Below, one piece after another: positions 22,607-35,814 of a DNA stretch of 64,000 nt. The stretch comes from Pholiota molesta (taxonomy: Eukaryota > Basidiomycota > Agaricomycetes > Agaricales > Strophariaceae): contig JACGCK010000055.1 in NCBI GenBank assembly GCA_014925825.1, forward strand, positions 124,001-188,000, read 5' to 3'. Below the pieces are notes generated by a model. The model worked only from the letters and a program-made list of their open reading frames with translations. It did no database searches and was not told where the DNA came from. Within the stretch, counting starts at the first letter, position 1. Every line of letters starts with the position of its first letter. The position numbers were made by a program, and so were the translations under genes.

Positions 22607-25055
22607 ATGTCTCTTTTCTCAGCATCCGCGCCGGCGCCAGGCAGCAAGACTATCGCCGCCAACGCCCTGCGCAGCGCGGGACTCATTGACCGAGACGCAC
22701 AAATGCGGGACGTGGGGGACAATCCGGGGGGCAGGAAGGGCAAGCTACGCTCGGGACGGACAGCGCGATTGGGCGACATCTCCAAGGACAGGCCTATGGG
22801 CTCACGCATGGTAATTACACTAATTTTCATTTCCTTTGGCAGGGAGGGGGGCGGCGCACCACCTGCACATATGTACTTGCTTGGTCCTGTCGCCATCTCC
22901 CTTTTGCATCAGAAACATGACCAGGAGCTTACACAACACTCGAATACACGCAGCACTCAATACGCCTCTCGACGAGCGCCGGTGGCCATGTGGGGCCCTC
23001 AGACCCTCTAGCTATCCGTGGAGCCGCCCGGCCGACAGCCGCAGGACGGATGCGAAGAAACGCACTCTCCGGAACAGGCTCAATATCAGCATCGTCAATC
23101 CCTATCCGTGTCACAACCAAACCCAAAGCCGTGGACTCATGGAGAGAGTTCGTGAACAAACGATGGAACCCTGAGACAAGGTTCCTCAATCTCGATGTGA
23201 GTTGCAGTTCCGACGGCTGCTTGAGTGACTTTTAGTTGCATTATTGATTCTTTGTATCATCCATGTACTTACTTTGATTCTATAGTCTATGATTGAAGAT
23301 GAGCTAGTCAAAAAGTACAATCTCACACCCCCAGGACACGGTGGGAGCGCTCGTGATGCCGCCGTCATTTTCAAGCTCGCTAGTCAACTAAAGCCCGAGG
23401 TACTATCATTTCTTTGGATCACTGTATATATATCTAATATTCGTAGGTTCAAACACTATCGCTGGCCAACAACAATCTCACTGGCACGCTTCTCATGCAA
23501 CTGAGCAAATACCTCCCAAGACTTGTCAACCTCTCTCTGCATAATAACAAGATTCGTGATAAGAAAGAAATTACGATGATCGTTCCAAGACGCGATAAGA
23601 TGATCCATTTGAAAGAGTTGATCTTGACTGGTAATCCACTGCGCGAAAAAGCATACGAAAGCGGCGCTGGTGCCACTTACCGAGCGTAAGTTCTTGCCAG
23701 TCATCAAAGCCGCCCACAGATTAATCTCGTTTTATTACAGTGATATAATTCGGCGGTTCACCGCGCTCGCGGTTCTAGACCAAGAAGCGATAACACAAAT
23801 ATCGTTCGACGCACCGCAGCCCTCGACTTCAAATTTGCCAGTGGAAAAACCTAGTGCCACTACGTTCCCATTTGAAATGAGCCCGTCATTCATCACCGGT
23901 GTCGACGGCGGCCTAGTCAGCAATTTCCTTGTTCGGTACGTATTTCATTGACAGTCCTTGCCCCCTCGTTCTATTCTTACGATCAAATTTAGATTTTTCG
24001 GCGCCTTCGACACAAATCGAGAATCACTGGCTAGCGCCTACGACCCCGCGGCCACCTTTTCGTTTTCCGCCAACACGACGATCCCTGTTCGCGCGCGCGT
24101 CGTCGGATACCATTCTTCGCGCGACATGCCGAACCAGCGCAAGCTCGAATGGCGACCATGGCTGGATAGCGGATCGCGCAACCTCAGCCGAGTAGGGGGC
24201 GACGCGCAGAAGATGCTGGGCAATCTGCATATCGGCGGCGACCAGATTGTGAAGGTGCTCGCGAATCTGCCCGCAACGAAGCATGATATCAGTGGGCCGC
24301 CGGAGAAGTTCAGTTTGGACTCGTTCCCTGTCCCGCATGGCCAGAGCATGGGATTGCTCTTGGTGGTACACGGTCAATTCACCGAAAGTGAGTGTTTGTT
24401 TCATCTTTATATTGAGTGTATTGCTGATGACGCCGGCTAGCGCAATCTGGGGGCATCAGGTCATTCGATAGAACTTTCATGCTAGTACCTGCTGCAGAAG
24501 GATCGCGGTAAGCTTCCGAGCATATCATAGCTTCTTGGGCGTTTATTAAACATATCTAATTTCCTCCTTCATCTTGATAGTGCGAAGACTAACGGATGGG
24601 ATATTGTCATTCTGTCAGACCAATGGATCATCCGTGGCTACTCCAGTCACGAAGCGTGGAAACCTGGTCCTCTTCTGGTGCAGGCCACTAGTCCACAAGC
24701 AGCGCCGGCGGCCGCCCAGGCGTTTTCGATTCTATCGTACCCCGCGGATCAGCAAGCCGCACTCGCATCACTGGTATGTCATTTGTTTTCTCAATGGGCT
24801 GTTGAGCTGTCGATCTAACTATGATGTGTGATTTTTAGCCTGAAGGGCAGCGTAACCTTGTCGTGCAGGTGTCAGCGCAGACAGGCCTTAACGCACAGTA
24901 TGCTGTGGATTGCTTGAATGTGGTTAACTGGGACCTGGGAAAGGCAATAGCGAAGTATAATGAAGTCAGGGTACGTTTTTCAATATCTTATCTGGCTGAA
25001 TGAAAACCTGACGTTAGTTTTTAAGGCATCCCTGTCAAGGGACGCGTATCTGTAA
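22607..25055 (+). CDS. MEX67: mRNA export receptor Mex67 (NXF1/TAP family)
   Basis: Ten exons: 22607-22810, 22954-23196, 23286-23399, 23447-23685, 23741-23935, 23993-24387, 24441-24507, 24581-24773, 24839-24970 and 25026-25055. They give 603 aa. Mex67 with its partner Mtr2 carries mRNPs through nuclear pores. The order fits the family: an N-terminal basic part with [12 protein letters not shown], the [18 protein letters not shown] segment, leucine-rich repeats at about 188-265 ([30 protein letters not shown]), an NTF2-like domain at about 318-550 ([33 protein letters not shown]), and a C-terminal TAP-C/UBA-like domain at 552-603 ([22 protein letters not shown]). The junction of exons 1 and 2 is the least certain; I used the AG at 22953 because it keeps phase. 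The gene upstream is in the same direction, 216 bp away. Confidence 0.93.
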
Positions 25056-26784
25056 AGCCTATCCTTCTCAGAAGAAGGATTTTCCCCTCGTCTGTCATGA
25101 TCACACGACATGCTCCGACGCCAGCGATGACGTTCTGATCTTCAAGTCTTACACCATGCAATCCAATCGATATTGGGACTCTTGATTATATTTTCCCCCT
25201 TCCATTCCTCCCGCCATTGAATAGGCGTTATCTATCTAAAATTCTTTTCTCTTCAATTATGAATCCTATGTCGCCTGCTCATTTTTCTACTTCGCATCCA
25301 TCACATCGCTCGAACTGAGCTTTATCCCCACAAATCATGCATGTAATTATACACCAATCCATATACGTAGTAGCGTCCAATCATAACCATATTATATATC
25401 ATCCACCCTCTCAATCCACTATAGAATACACACACATGCGTTCTTCATTCATCTTCGTGCACACTGAGCCTCATGGTCTGGATGAATTTTGTTGGGAGAT
25501 TATCGCTGAGCGCTCGATTATCACACAGCCACTTGTCTATTGTCATGGCAAAGCACGTAATGGGACATAAACAAAACAATTAGATAAGCAAATAGAGGCT
25601 TAGCGAACCAGTGTGTGAAGTCCGGAAAGGGCGGCGGGTCCAGAAGACGTACATACGCTGTCTTCTCGCCATCTCCGTTCGACCCAAATCCCGACGCAAG
25701 CGACAACATGTGTTGATGAAGCTGTGTTTGAGTGGCTCGCCGCACCGGAAATACGCCGCACAGGATATCGATGCGCATTTAATCCCTGCGCAGTGCGCGC
25801 TGGGGCGAATTGTGGGTAATTTTCCAAGACCAATCCAGCGCTGAAATTAAAACCAAAAATCAAACGGAGCTTCGAACACGCTTCGAACTTCGATAATAAA
25901 TGCCAGTCATAAGCCAGTCATAATGCCTATGGATTATGAACGTTATGAACAGTGGCTGGGAAGACTTATTCACATACATACTTTATGTCATTTTCCTGGT
26001 GCTGACCTCTTCTCGAAGTTCTCAAGAATGTCACAGGAGGCGCTAAGAATATCCAAGAAGACTTACTTCCATTCAAATTTCCTTTTCGGTGCAGATGTGG
26101 ACGCAAAAAGAATCAACTGGTGAAAACATATCGACATGTTCGTATGCCACTCGAACAATTTGTCTCTTTTGCCGTCGCCCAACCCATCTAGAAAACCTGA
26201 AACACCCTGGGGCAGAGCGAGTACATAGCGCATTAATTTTGTTGCTTGCTTCTCGTTCGGGAATTTTCCGCGAACAACCCCAGCCAATTTTTTTTCAGCC
26301 TCGAGGCTTCTGTGTACCGCCGGGTTTTGTCAACAATCGGAGGTGGAAGCAAGGTGGAACAATCCAAATCCGGACATAAGTTGCAGGGCAAATTAGGCCC
26401 TGCGAGTCTCGGGGGTGCCATCGTGCATTGTTCTGATTTGGACGTCCCTTCCATTTGGCAGTCGGCGATACGCGCCTGCCTCGTTGCAGTTAGTCAATTT
26501 GCTTCGGCCAGTGGGTCCCACCACCTTTAAAACTCATGTTCCACCGCCACCCAGGTTCTCAGCCGACTGTCTGCACCTTCCCCCTCGTCATCAAGAACTC
26601 CTCAAGAACCCGCCGCTAATCTTAATAAAAGAGCGCCCTACTCCACTCTACGCGTTTTCCTTCTGTCTGCTGCTCTCATTTGCTATCGCGCATACCGTCC
26701 TTTTTCTGCTATCGACTTGTATATCTGTGTTCTTTTACTGCATCTACTCTCATTTTCGCGTCTCTTCACAATCTCTACAACACA
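25056..26784. other. Intergenic
   Basis: This is the 3' flank of MEX67 and the upstream region of the ankyrin gene. The last 250 bp are pyrimidine-rich (CTCTACGCG..TTCCTTCTG..CTCTCATTTTCGCG), as expected for a basidiomycete promoter and leader. A short repeat of CCAGTCATAA words occurs near 25900. No gene is recognised. Confidence 0.45.
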
Positions 26785-29700
26785 ATGGCCAGCAACACTC
26801 CAACCTACAATGTGCTGGATAACTTTGGCCTACACCATTCTTCTCTGGTAGGAGACCACGAGGGTGTGCGACGCGCTCTACGCGACGGAGCGGACGTCAA
26901 TTCGTTGGACGCTGCTGGACGAACCGCCGTTATGTGCGCAGTCGCTGGCGAAAAGTACGCGTCGTTTTTCCAGTTCACCTTCGATTCATGTCACTGAACA
27001 TCATACTCTTAGCTGGCAGAATATGGACGCGTGTGACGCGTCGATTATGTCTCCAAAACGTCTGGCCACCCTCAAAACACTCCTCAGCCACCCCGACATA
27101 AATCTACTGACCCTCAACGCCCCACATCAGTCCATGAATGGCGTGATACCGCTATGCATGGCTGCCTGGCTCAATCAGCCACAAGCCGTCCGCGCTCTTC
27201 TGAATGACAGCGCAGATTCTGTTTCTGTGGACGGGATGGACTCCCATGGGGCCACGGCATTGATGTGTGAGTAGCAGCATTCTTGCCCAAATTCTTGCTC
27301 GGATAGATCAATGTTACTTATCCCGCCTTCGTCAGATGCCGCTCGCGACGGCAACTTGGAAGTTGTTCAGATACTGGTAAGGCGATTCCTAACATAAACA
27401 TCGCGTAATTTGCTTATGTAGACCTTTAGCTATCGCATGGAGCGCGTCCGGACTTCAGAGACCGCAATCATAGAACATCGGTGCAATTCTCACTCTCCCA
27501 TCCCCACATTCTTTGGCTCTGCGAAACCGTGCTGCGCCGCCATCGATGGCGCCAAAGCAAGGTAAGCTTTTTTTCTAGCATTTCCTTGCGTTCTGCCCCG
27601 CCTTATAATACGCTTTAGTCCGCGGACCGAACACGATTATCGGCGGACGCTGAACGTCTTGTGGACCTCGCGAATGCCTCAATTCATCTACCATACGATC
27701 TCCAACCCCCTGCGTTATCTCAGTTTACACCCGAGACAACCTCAGCATTAACCGCTGCGCTTGTATCTTCTATCCGCGCATCCGATTTGTCATCTCTACG
27801 CTCATTGCTCTTCGCTTCAGCTCCTCAGTCCGATCTTTTCCCAACGTCCAGTGTTCCTGTTCTTGTAAACCTCCCGGATTCCAAAGGATGGAGCCCTGTA
27901 CATTATTGTGTTGCAACACCCCAGCCTTCGATCCAAATTCTAGACGCACTATATTGTGCCGGCGCCGATGTATCATTATTCACTCTGCACGAAAAACACA
28001 CAACACTCCATATCCTTGCACGCTGTGTGCAGACCATCTACGGCGACCCCGATACAACACATTCATTACACGATTTCTGTTTGCATTTGATTCAAGACCT
28101 GCGTGCGCCCTTGTCAGCTAGAGATGAGGACGACGAAACCTGTATACATATTGCCGCGGAACATGGTCATTCCGCTGATTTGCTTATGCTCTTCCTTGAT
28201 TGCGATACCACGGGCGTGGTACGCCAAATGAAGAACTCCCGAGGGTGAGTTCGTTTTTATTTTGTATTTCTTTCAATATGCTCATTGCATTGTAAAGTTT
28301 GACGCCTCAGGAAGTGGCTAAAACCGAGTTCCTCTACGCCTTCGGTATCGACAAAGACGGGCTAAGACCCACCTCCGCTCTTTCTAATCGTACTATCCGT
28401 CCAACGGATTCTTTCGCATCGCTCTCTTCGATTTCCGAAATCAACACATTCCCTGACACTTCTTCTCTTTTTTCTGCTGAAAATGTTGACATCGATTATA
28501 CGATACAACAACTCCTCTCCAATCTCCGCGCCACATCCGTTTGCACCTCACACTCCACCGATCCTGCGCACATCGACATACTAGAGCGCCAAGTACACGA
28601 TGCCCAACAGTATTGCACATCGATCGCCGTACACTTCCGCGCGCGCATCGAGGAAGTCTCGCGCGTCGTGCAAGATCTGTTGAAAAACACAGAGCGCATC
28701 GATTCCGTCCGAAACGGCGTCGCGCTTGCCAGCAGTGGCAAATTGACTCTGCGAGGAATCGCCCCTGTGCAGCCGCGGAAACGCAACCGGGATTCGGAGG
28801 ACTCGCAGCTGACCTTCGTCGACCATAATGAAGTCGCGTATCATTTCCCTTCCGTGCCCCGCGTCTCGCCTCCGGCGACTATCTCTACCGCCACCCAAAC
28901 TTGCCTGCTGAGCATCTACACGGGCCCGGCCTCGGCATCGCGCTCTACGCCCGCACTGTCGAGCAGCCCGCTGCAATCGCCCGAATCACCTACACGGTGT
29001 GGGCTTTGGGAGATCGAGAGCGAGTTAAAGGAGCTGGAGCTCCAGGCCGCATCGGGCCGCCGTGATTCTAGCGAGTCGCCCACCAAAGCGGCGATGAAGC
29101 TCAAGCAGGTGATGAAGAAGAGGAAGAAGCTGGAGGACAAGATCCAAGGCATCGAGGAGGATCTGAATAACGCGAAAAAGGATTCGTCGTTCAGCACGTC
29201 CCGAATCAAGGCCTGGCTAAAGCGCATGGTCGTCCACCATCATGCGTCTTCTTCCACTCCTTCGTCCCCAACACATCAACAGGCTGCCCTCGACCCCGAT
29301 ACGGATTGTAACGTGGGTCGCGAAGTGAAAGTGCCTCGAATTATTTCGACTCCGCCAGTCGATCCTTTGGATTCATCAATCGACAACGCTCTTCGCACTT
29401 CTAAAGTGGTCCTGGACGTTGCCCAGCGCGATCTTCAGAGCATCAGCCAATGCTTGGAATCTGCCGAGCAGTTCATCGATATGGCCAACCACTCGATATC
29501 CAGAACACAGAGGGTGGTAAAAAGAGCAATCAAAGTACGTCTTCCTATTCCATAATCTTGTGACCTTCACCTAATTTTATTGTTACAGAAACGAGAGTTG
29601 ATGATCACCGATCTGCGAGCGGCGGCTGCCAGCCAAGCTGAATCGTCGTCCAGCAACGACGAATTCTCTCCCGGCCTCCTGGGATACGCGCACGCTATCT

Positions 29701-29939
29701 CATCTCGGCCCAGCATGGCCTCGATCTCGACCATCTACTCCGTCTCTTCCACCGCCTCATCCGTGGCGGCGACGCTCACCGAAAACGACGACGAAGATGT
29801 CCGCATCATCCGTCGATTGCTGCTACGCAAAATGGAGGCTCAGACCTCGGGCGCGTGGGACGAGGTTGACAAAGTTACGAGCTGGCTGCAGATCGTGAAG
29901 GAGGCCGTGAGGAGTGTCAAACGGCGAGCGTATCTGTGA
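26785..29939 (+). CDS. Ankyrin-repeat and coiled-coil protein
   Basis: Seven exons: 26785-26954, 27013-27266, 27336-27376, 27430-27561, 27619-28244, 28298-29534 and 29589-29939. They total 2811 nt and encode 936 aa. The N-terminal half holds at least five ankyrin units, visible as GDHEGVRRALRDGADVNSLD, IPLCMAAWLNQPQAVRALL, ARDGNLEVVQILLSHGARPD, WSPVHYCVATP..DALYCAGADVS and CIHIAAEHGHSADLLMLFL. The second half has no ankyrin units. It contains a Ser/Pro-rich segment, a basic coiled coil (ELKELELQAAS..MKKRKKLEDKIQGIEEDLNNA), a second helical stretch (DVAQRDLQSISQCLESAEQF) and a helical tail. There is no signal or membrane segment, so it is likely a cytoplasmic or nuclear scaffold. I cannot assign an orthologue. 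It faces VPS39 tail to tail across 279 bp. Confidence 0.85.
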
Positions 29940-30218
29940 CTTTAAAACGAAAAAGGAAGCTTTCCTGGTGTTGTAAAATTATTGTATCTATGTTGTCTAT
30001 TTCCTTCGCACATTATAATCAATGCTCGAGATGTCATACATTGCTGACATTGCATGATTTCAGATTCATGATGAAAGGGATGTGCAAAAAAAAAATAGGT
30101 TGGCAGAGAGAGCATGTTTGCAATAATGCGACCGAATGACTATACAATAAACTCGATGGTATCCATGTAAAATTATGAGAGCAAACTGAGGGAAAAAGTA
30201 AGGTAAAGATAAGTACTA

Positions 30219-33200
30219 TCAATGAAGCTCCTGTAGCCGTCGAGAAAAGAGTTCGCGACACTGGTAATGCGTTACTTCGCCACTGCACAAATAAAATAAG
30301 GCTCGGCCAGAATTGAATATTGAAGGAGATCATTTACCGAGGAGCATGAACAGCGATGACACTATTGCCAAGTCGTTTATGGCACTGAGGGCAGCTAGGC
30401 GTTGCTATTAGACCGAATATCAAAGAACAGAAATTATACCACTCACATCCGACTATCCGTGACCTTCACTCTGCGAGACTGCAGAGTCATCAAACGCCTC
30501 GCAAGCTGATCATTCCTCGCCTTGCTGATCTGACGAATGACTTGCGTATCAAATACAGGCACCCGGAGACCCTCTATCAAAAACGCCTTGATATCCTGTG
30601 TTGTGACGAGGGGCGGGAGGAGCTGCAGCGTTTCGATAGAGTCCAGGCGAGGGCTGTGTCGGCTGATGAGGTCCAGAGCTGGCTGAAGGAAGTCGGTGGT
30701 CGTGTCCACAGTTGGCCGCAGGTATATCTTAAGCAGGGTTAAGAAAACGCCACTGGTCTCTGAGCCTGGCTTGTATATGCGTTTGCAATATCTGGACATG
30801 ACCCCATGAGTTCGACAAAAAAAGAACGTGGGACTAGGAAATCGTGCTTACTCTTCGGCCTTTATGAAATCCTGCAATCGATAGACATAAGCTTCGAGCG
30901 CCTGGTCGTGTCGTCCCAATCTGCCGAGAAGAATTGCTCGGGCCTCGTGTAGATCTAAAATGAAATCAATACCCCAAGTCTGAACCACGTCATCATGTAA
31001 GCACCAACCCGTTTGTGATACACGCCCATAGAGGCGGTCGATAGCGAACCGGTCGTCAGTGTTAATGAACTGGAGGAATTTGGTATAAAGTTCTTCACGA
31101 CCTTCTACATGTATATGTCAGGCCACTATTCACTTTCAAGGAAACAAAACCAAACGAACGCTCATCTCCACGTCTCTTGGCCGCTAGTGTCATACTCAGA
31201 TACAACTCGGCCAATCGGTCATGGAAAGCTGGTGATTCTTCTTCTCTCTCGCTGATCAGGAACTCGAGATATCGAGCACAAAGACTCGGATTGATGCCTT
31301 CCAAGTACTCCGCGACTGCGTTTTGAGGAAGTTCGACGTCTTCAGAAGTAAAGACCTAGAATGCATATTGAGATCAAGTTGATCATGAGGCCTCGTTCAT
31401 ATTCTGAGATTGAACAGACCTCGAAAGCCATGTTGCTGTCAAGATCGAAAATCCATCGCGAATACTTGAACACCTCGTTGATGTATTCCGGACCGAGCTT
31501 CTTCAGGTATTGTATCGACGGGTCAAGTTTGTCTTCCAAGTCTCCCTCGTTCTCACTCAATCTGAAATTGCGAGTAAGCGCCCCACATCTGCTGTCGAAC
31601 ATTGAAAGCTACGCACTCTTTCAGCAACTCGAGAGCCTTCGAATGCATTTTCTTGCCATTATAAAGATCTCGGAGCTCTGCATATTTCTTGAACAACCAT
31701 CAGCCATCCCTCCCACCAAGCAAGCAAGCATAAACAAACCCACCTTCCGACTCCTCAAATCTTCCTCCACCTCAGTCACCTCACACCAGTTCGCAATCCG
31801 ACACAGCGACCCCAACAACGCCGGCCGTATAATCAAATACGACTTGTACAGCGCCGTGTCCACGATCTGCGCGAACCGCAACAGCTGCTCGGGCGTCAGC
31901 GCCGCGAGGGGCGCGTTGGGCAGCGCGAAGAGGTCGTCGACGGACGTCTCGGAGAGCGGGGAGGCGATGTCCGATTGGGTCTCTGGGGTGATGCCGATCG
32001 CTTCTAGCGCGGCGCGGAGCTTTGGGCGGCGGTCTGAGAGGTAGCGGACGAGGGTTTCAATGGATTGATTGAGCTCGCCTGGAAAAAGACAATGTATTAG
32101 CTCATGACAGAAAACAAAATGTGCAAGGAGTACGACACATACCATGCAATGCGCCTTTCCGCCGCGTAGTAATCGACGCCGTATCGTCCTCCTTCGCACC
32201 ACCAGGCAAAAACATCCCTAGCCCCGCCCGCCTCAGCCTCCCACCCACCGACCCGGTGCCCGTGACCACACTATCGAAAATCTCCGCAGGAGATCTCTCC
32301 TGCGAGCCATGTGTCGACGCATTATCCTTGCCGTGCTCCTGCGAAGACTTCGTCGACGCGCGGTCATCTTCCGCATTGGCAACAGGCGCTGGACCGCCGT
32401 ATAGCGGTATCCACGCCTCTTGTGGGACGGACAAGCGGCCTGCGACGGGCTCCGGGTAGAGGGCGACGACTTTCGCGGGGTTGAAGTCGAGGTCGATGAA
32501 CGTGTCGATGGCGTCGTCGAAGTTGGATGCCCGGAACTGGGACACCGCGTTCAGGGCGCGGATGCGTATTCGACGTTGATCCTTGGTGAAAAGGTAAGTG
32601 CGATTGTTGTTGATATATGCATCAGGATTACCTTGTCAGGAATCGCAGCCTCGTCAAGAGTGTCTAACAACGCGAGTGCATCGGAATATTGGCCGGCGAG
32701 CACGAGTTCGTCCAATTGATCCGACCATGGTTTCATAGTGAAGCGCCATATCGAGCTTCCTTCGCTTGCTGCTGTCGTTTTGTCTACAGGGGTAGTGACG
32801 ACGTATAACGGAGATTTGTTTGTGTTGGAAGGTGTCATGAGCCGAATGAGAGCGTTCTGGATTGCAGTAGCTTCGGTGGCATTGAAGGGGAATGGGAGTC
32901 TTTGGATGATTTGCAAGGATAGTGAGGATTGGATTTGGATCACTGATGTTGGGATGAATGAAGGTTGTGTGGTATTGGATGCTGCTAATGAAGATTCCGC
33001 CTGCGGAACCGTACCAGCAGGTAACACTGAAAATATGTACGGATTCACGAAGGCTGATACAGGACGATCAATTCCATATATGATTACGATATTTACACCA
33101 CATACCTATCTCTTCTGGTAACGAAGGCCATTCGATCGTTGTAGGCCGGGAAAGTTTGCCATCTGGACCGACAAAGAAACCCTGACCTAGCGACGACGCA

Positions 33201-34226
33201 ACTTAAGATACAACAATAGAAATAAAACTAAGAAACTCACCATCCTTAGCTATCAGCACTTCCGCTCCTCCGAGACGTGCAGCAGCAGGCTTGGCTTTAG
33301 CCCCGAGACCCAGAGTCATATAACCTGTCAGACCAGTGAGGGCATTCATCGCGCTTCCTGAGCCGGCTGCCGGAAGAGGTGTCACAATGTCCACTGTTGT
33401 CATCGTCGGAATAGAAAAGATTGCATATTCAGTGGGCGAGTACGCGAAACACGCTGTATCTTTATCGAGGAAGGTGATACTTCGGGCTGAATGAGGCAAA
33501 GGAGCTTCCTGGGACCCGGCACTCAGTTGGTGCCTTTAGACGGAAGACTATCGAAACCTACCTTTACCGCCTGAAATTCTCCGTCTTTCCATGAGTACAG
33601 TACAGCTCTGCGACGGCAGCCGATGAGCAGTTGGGTAACGAGGGTTGGAATGGGTTGCGTGCGTTTAAATTCTACATCCGAGTCAGCGGATGATTGGTTC
33701 GGTGGTATCTGGACATTCTCGATATATGAGTGCACAGCGAATGAGAAAGCTGCTTTGGCTTTAAGCAGCGGCGTCGCAGGCGATAGAGAAGGCAGCGGAA
33801 AGAGCGTAACTGTCATCTCTGCACGAAGTTTAACAGACAAATCGCAGGAGATCAGATAGGCTTCCAACCTGAAAGAACAACCAAGGAGTTGACATCCTTG
33901 ACAAATCCTAGCTGTTCTATAGAGCGTCTCACAAGTCCCTTTTTCACTTCGACTAATTCCAGAGAGTCAGAGTCTCCTTTGCCATCGTCTGTGGGGTAGC
34001 AACCGCATTAGCTTTTGGCCTTCGGAGAAACATCAAGCTGGCTCACTTAAGCCATAGACATGCAGGTTCCCAGTCGAGCTTCCAAGATAAAGTCGATCCG
34101 CTATAACATATAGTGTCAGTGAAGGACAGACTACGAATAGACCAAATACTTACCTATGACAGCCAATGAGTCAAACTTCTCCTTGAGACCAGAAAGTACC
34201 ACTTTCGGAGGGGTAAACGGGGCCAT
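30219..34226 (-). CDS. VPS39: HOPS subunit Vps39/Vam6, complete copy
   Basis: Seventeen exons: 34226-34154, 34100-34047, 33988-33869, 33818-33562, 33508-33241, 33186-33106, 33053-32632, 32581-32143, 32078-31744, 31687-31617, 31561-31420, 31355-31172, 31104-31024, 30954-30852, 30791-30447, 30394-30338 and 30282-30219. They give 1031 aa. It is a vacuole/late-endosome tether in the HOPS complex that binds Ypt7/Rab7. Signatures are the CNH N-terminus (SLAVIADRLYLGSSTGNLHV), the clathrin-repeat region, Vps39 domain 1 (VDTALYKSYLIIRPALL), LHEARAILLGRLGRHDQAL, and the C-terminal Vps39-2 motif (CPQCHKRLGNSV..THYQC). The exon 12 donor (GTGGAG at 31171) is my least sure call. Only this copy is complete; three 5' partial copies follow to the right. 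Confidence 0.93.
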
Positions 34227-34607
34227 ATAGACGATGGTATGATCAAGCTTTCATATCATTATCGTCTACAAGGTCGTCAGTGCAGTTGCAGATGTCGCGG
34301 ACGGCAACGAGGCCTGGACATTGGACGGCCCCAAGACGACCTGGATCGAGGATGGGTCACGTGAATGAACTCTTGCCACCAAACTCTTACTGCGTTAACT
34401 CTCCCCTTCCCTCTACCGGCGTTGCGTGAGCAGCCTCTGGTATTCTGCATCTCATTGTTACGCGGATTACAAATACTCGCGTGTCCGTCCATCTCTCTCT
34501 TCCCTTCCGTTCTCCATCTCTCCGTCATCCCGCGCCGCCGTCCGTTCCGGCCCCCCGCACCTTTCCGCCGCCAGACAGCGCGCGACTCACATCCCCGACC
34601 GCAACCT
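34227..34607. promoter_or_regulatory. Bidirectional promoter region, unit 1
   Basis: A 381 bp gap separates the VPS39 start from the opening of the divergent plus-strand gene. It contains the palindromic CACGTG at 34357-34362 and, towards the plus-strand gene, a long pyrimidine-rich leader (TCTCTCTCTTCCC..TCTCCATCTC). The same layout recurs in units 2 and 3 and partly in unit 4. Confidence 0.55.
34356..34364. promoter_or_regulatory. Conserved CACGTG (E-box) site, unit 1
   Basis: GTCACGTGA sits between the divergent starts. CACGTG is the core bound by bHLH factors such as Cbf1-type proteins (family knowledge). It is conserved in all four array copies while the flanking bases differ. Confidence 0.5.
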
Positions 34608-35224
34608 ATGGCCAACGGAGTGTGTACTGTGGCCGACGATGGCCACGGAAATCCATCCCTCGCAGCCCACGACGACCATCGAACGCGCCTCTACGACGAA
34701 GCGATCAAGTATTATCTTATCGGGTAGGCTGCCCGGACTCCTTACCAGCATTCTCTGGACTACACCCTAAGTCTCCACCACACAGGAAGCGATGAGTAGT
34801 ACTCTACGGCATTTAAGCGCACTGTGTCAGCTGCGAGCTCCCAAACTCACCAATGTGCTCGTCGCAGCCGACATCAACACCAAGCTCACCTCTGCCACCC
34901 GCCAACATAGATCATCCAGGACACGGCAGCGCACACTCTCTGGACAGCAACGCGACCGCGGCCTGCACGACGATGGGTTTAGGTGGCCTCGACGACTACG
35001 CCGCCCGTGTAAGCTACGAGTTCAACAATTCACCAGCGTCCTCGGACCAGTCCCACGGCGCCAACTTCAACATCCCGCTCACCTTTGCCACACCGACCTC
35101 TGAACGTTGCGACATCGGCCAACCAGGACGCGCCACCGAATACCCAGCGATGGAATCACGGCGTCAACGCTTTACGGGCGGCGTATACCTTGCGCAGCAG
35201 GTCACGCTCGCAGCCGCGAGCTAG
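34608..35224 (+). pseudogene. Divergent hypothetical gene, unit 1, broken
   Basis: A conserved opening of about 41 codons begins MANGVCTVADDGHG and includes RLYDEAIKYYLIG, followed by a donor-like GTAGGC. In unit 2 the equivalent Met lies at the ADDGHG residue; here that codon is GTG, though an upstream ATG is in frame. Downstream, open frames such as GLGGLDDYAARVSYEFNNS and FNIPLTFATPTSE are recognisable in all three units but fall in different frames. I cannot splice them into one protein, so the copy looks decayed. No family is recognised. It shares the upstream region with VPS39. Confidence 0.45.
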
Positions 35225-35814
35225 ACAACGCGGCGACGACACGACGGCCCTACTGCCGCAGAGTACGGCGCGCACGATATATGGACACCGGAGCAGAGAC
35301 AGCAACGAGACAACGACGCTGAGATACGGACGTACTCACGGGGTGGCTTGGACAACAACAGCTCGTCTCGCGGGGGTCAGAGGACGCGAGCAAGGTGCGC
35401 ACCTGCGGGAAAACGTCGGTGAGGCGGAGCCGCTTCATCGTATACACATCACTCGCGGCGATATAGCCTTGAAGACGATCGCGCCGCCGTTCGTTCCGCA
35501 CCGAGCCGCGGGATCTCTAGCAGTTACGGACAGGTCGACTGCAACACGCGGCAGCGCGGAGACATGGAAACGCGGGTCAGCAACGCGGTGCCTTCGAGGG
35601 AGATGGGCGGAAGGACGGCGCGCAGCGCAGCGCGAGGGCATCAGTACGCGCGGCGCCGATTCGCGGGTCTGACTGCCCGCAAAGTCAGAGCGCGCCGACG
35701 TCGTGCGGCATGCATACGATTCTGCGCGGAGGCCTGCGGGATGGCCCACGAACGACGATGCGCACAGTTCAGGATCTGAAGATCCGCCTATCCGTTCCAC
35801 TTACCAACGAGGAC

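Noticed and set aside
33523..33867. ATG-like frame starting MEAYLISCD in VPS39
   Set aside because: The first codons are translated from intron 3 (33868-33819); the true exon starts at 33818.
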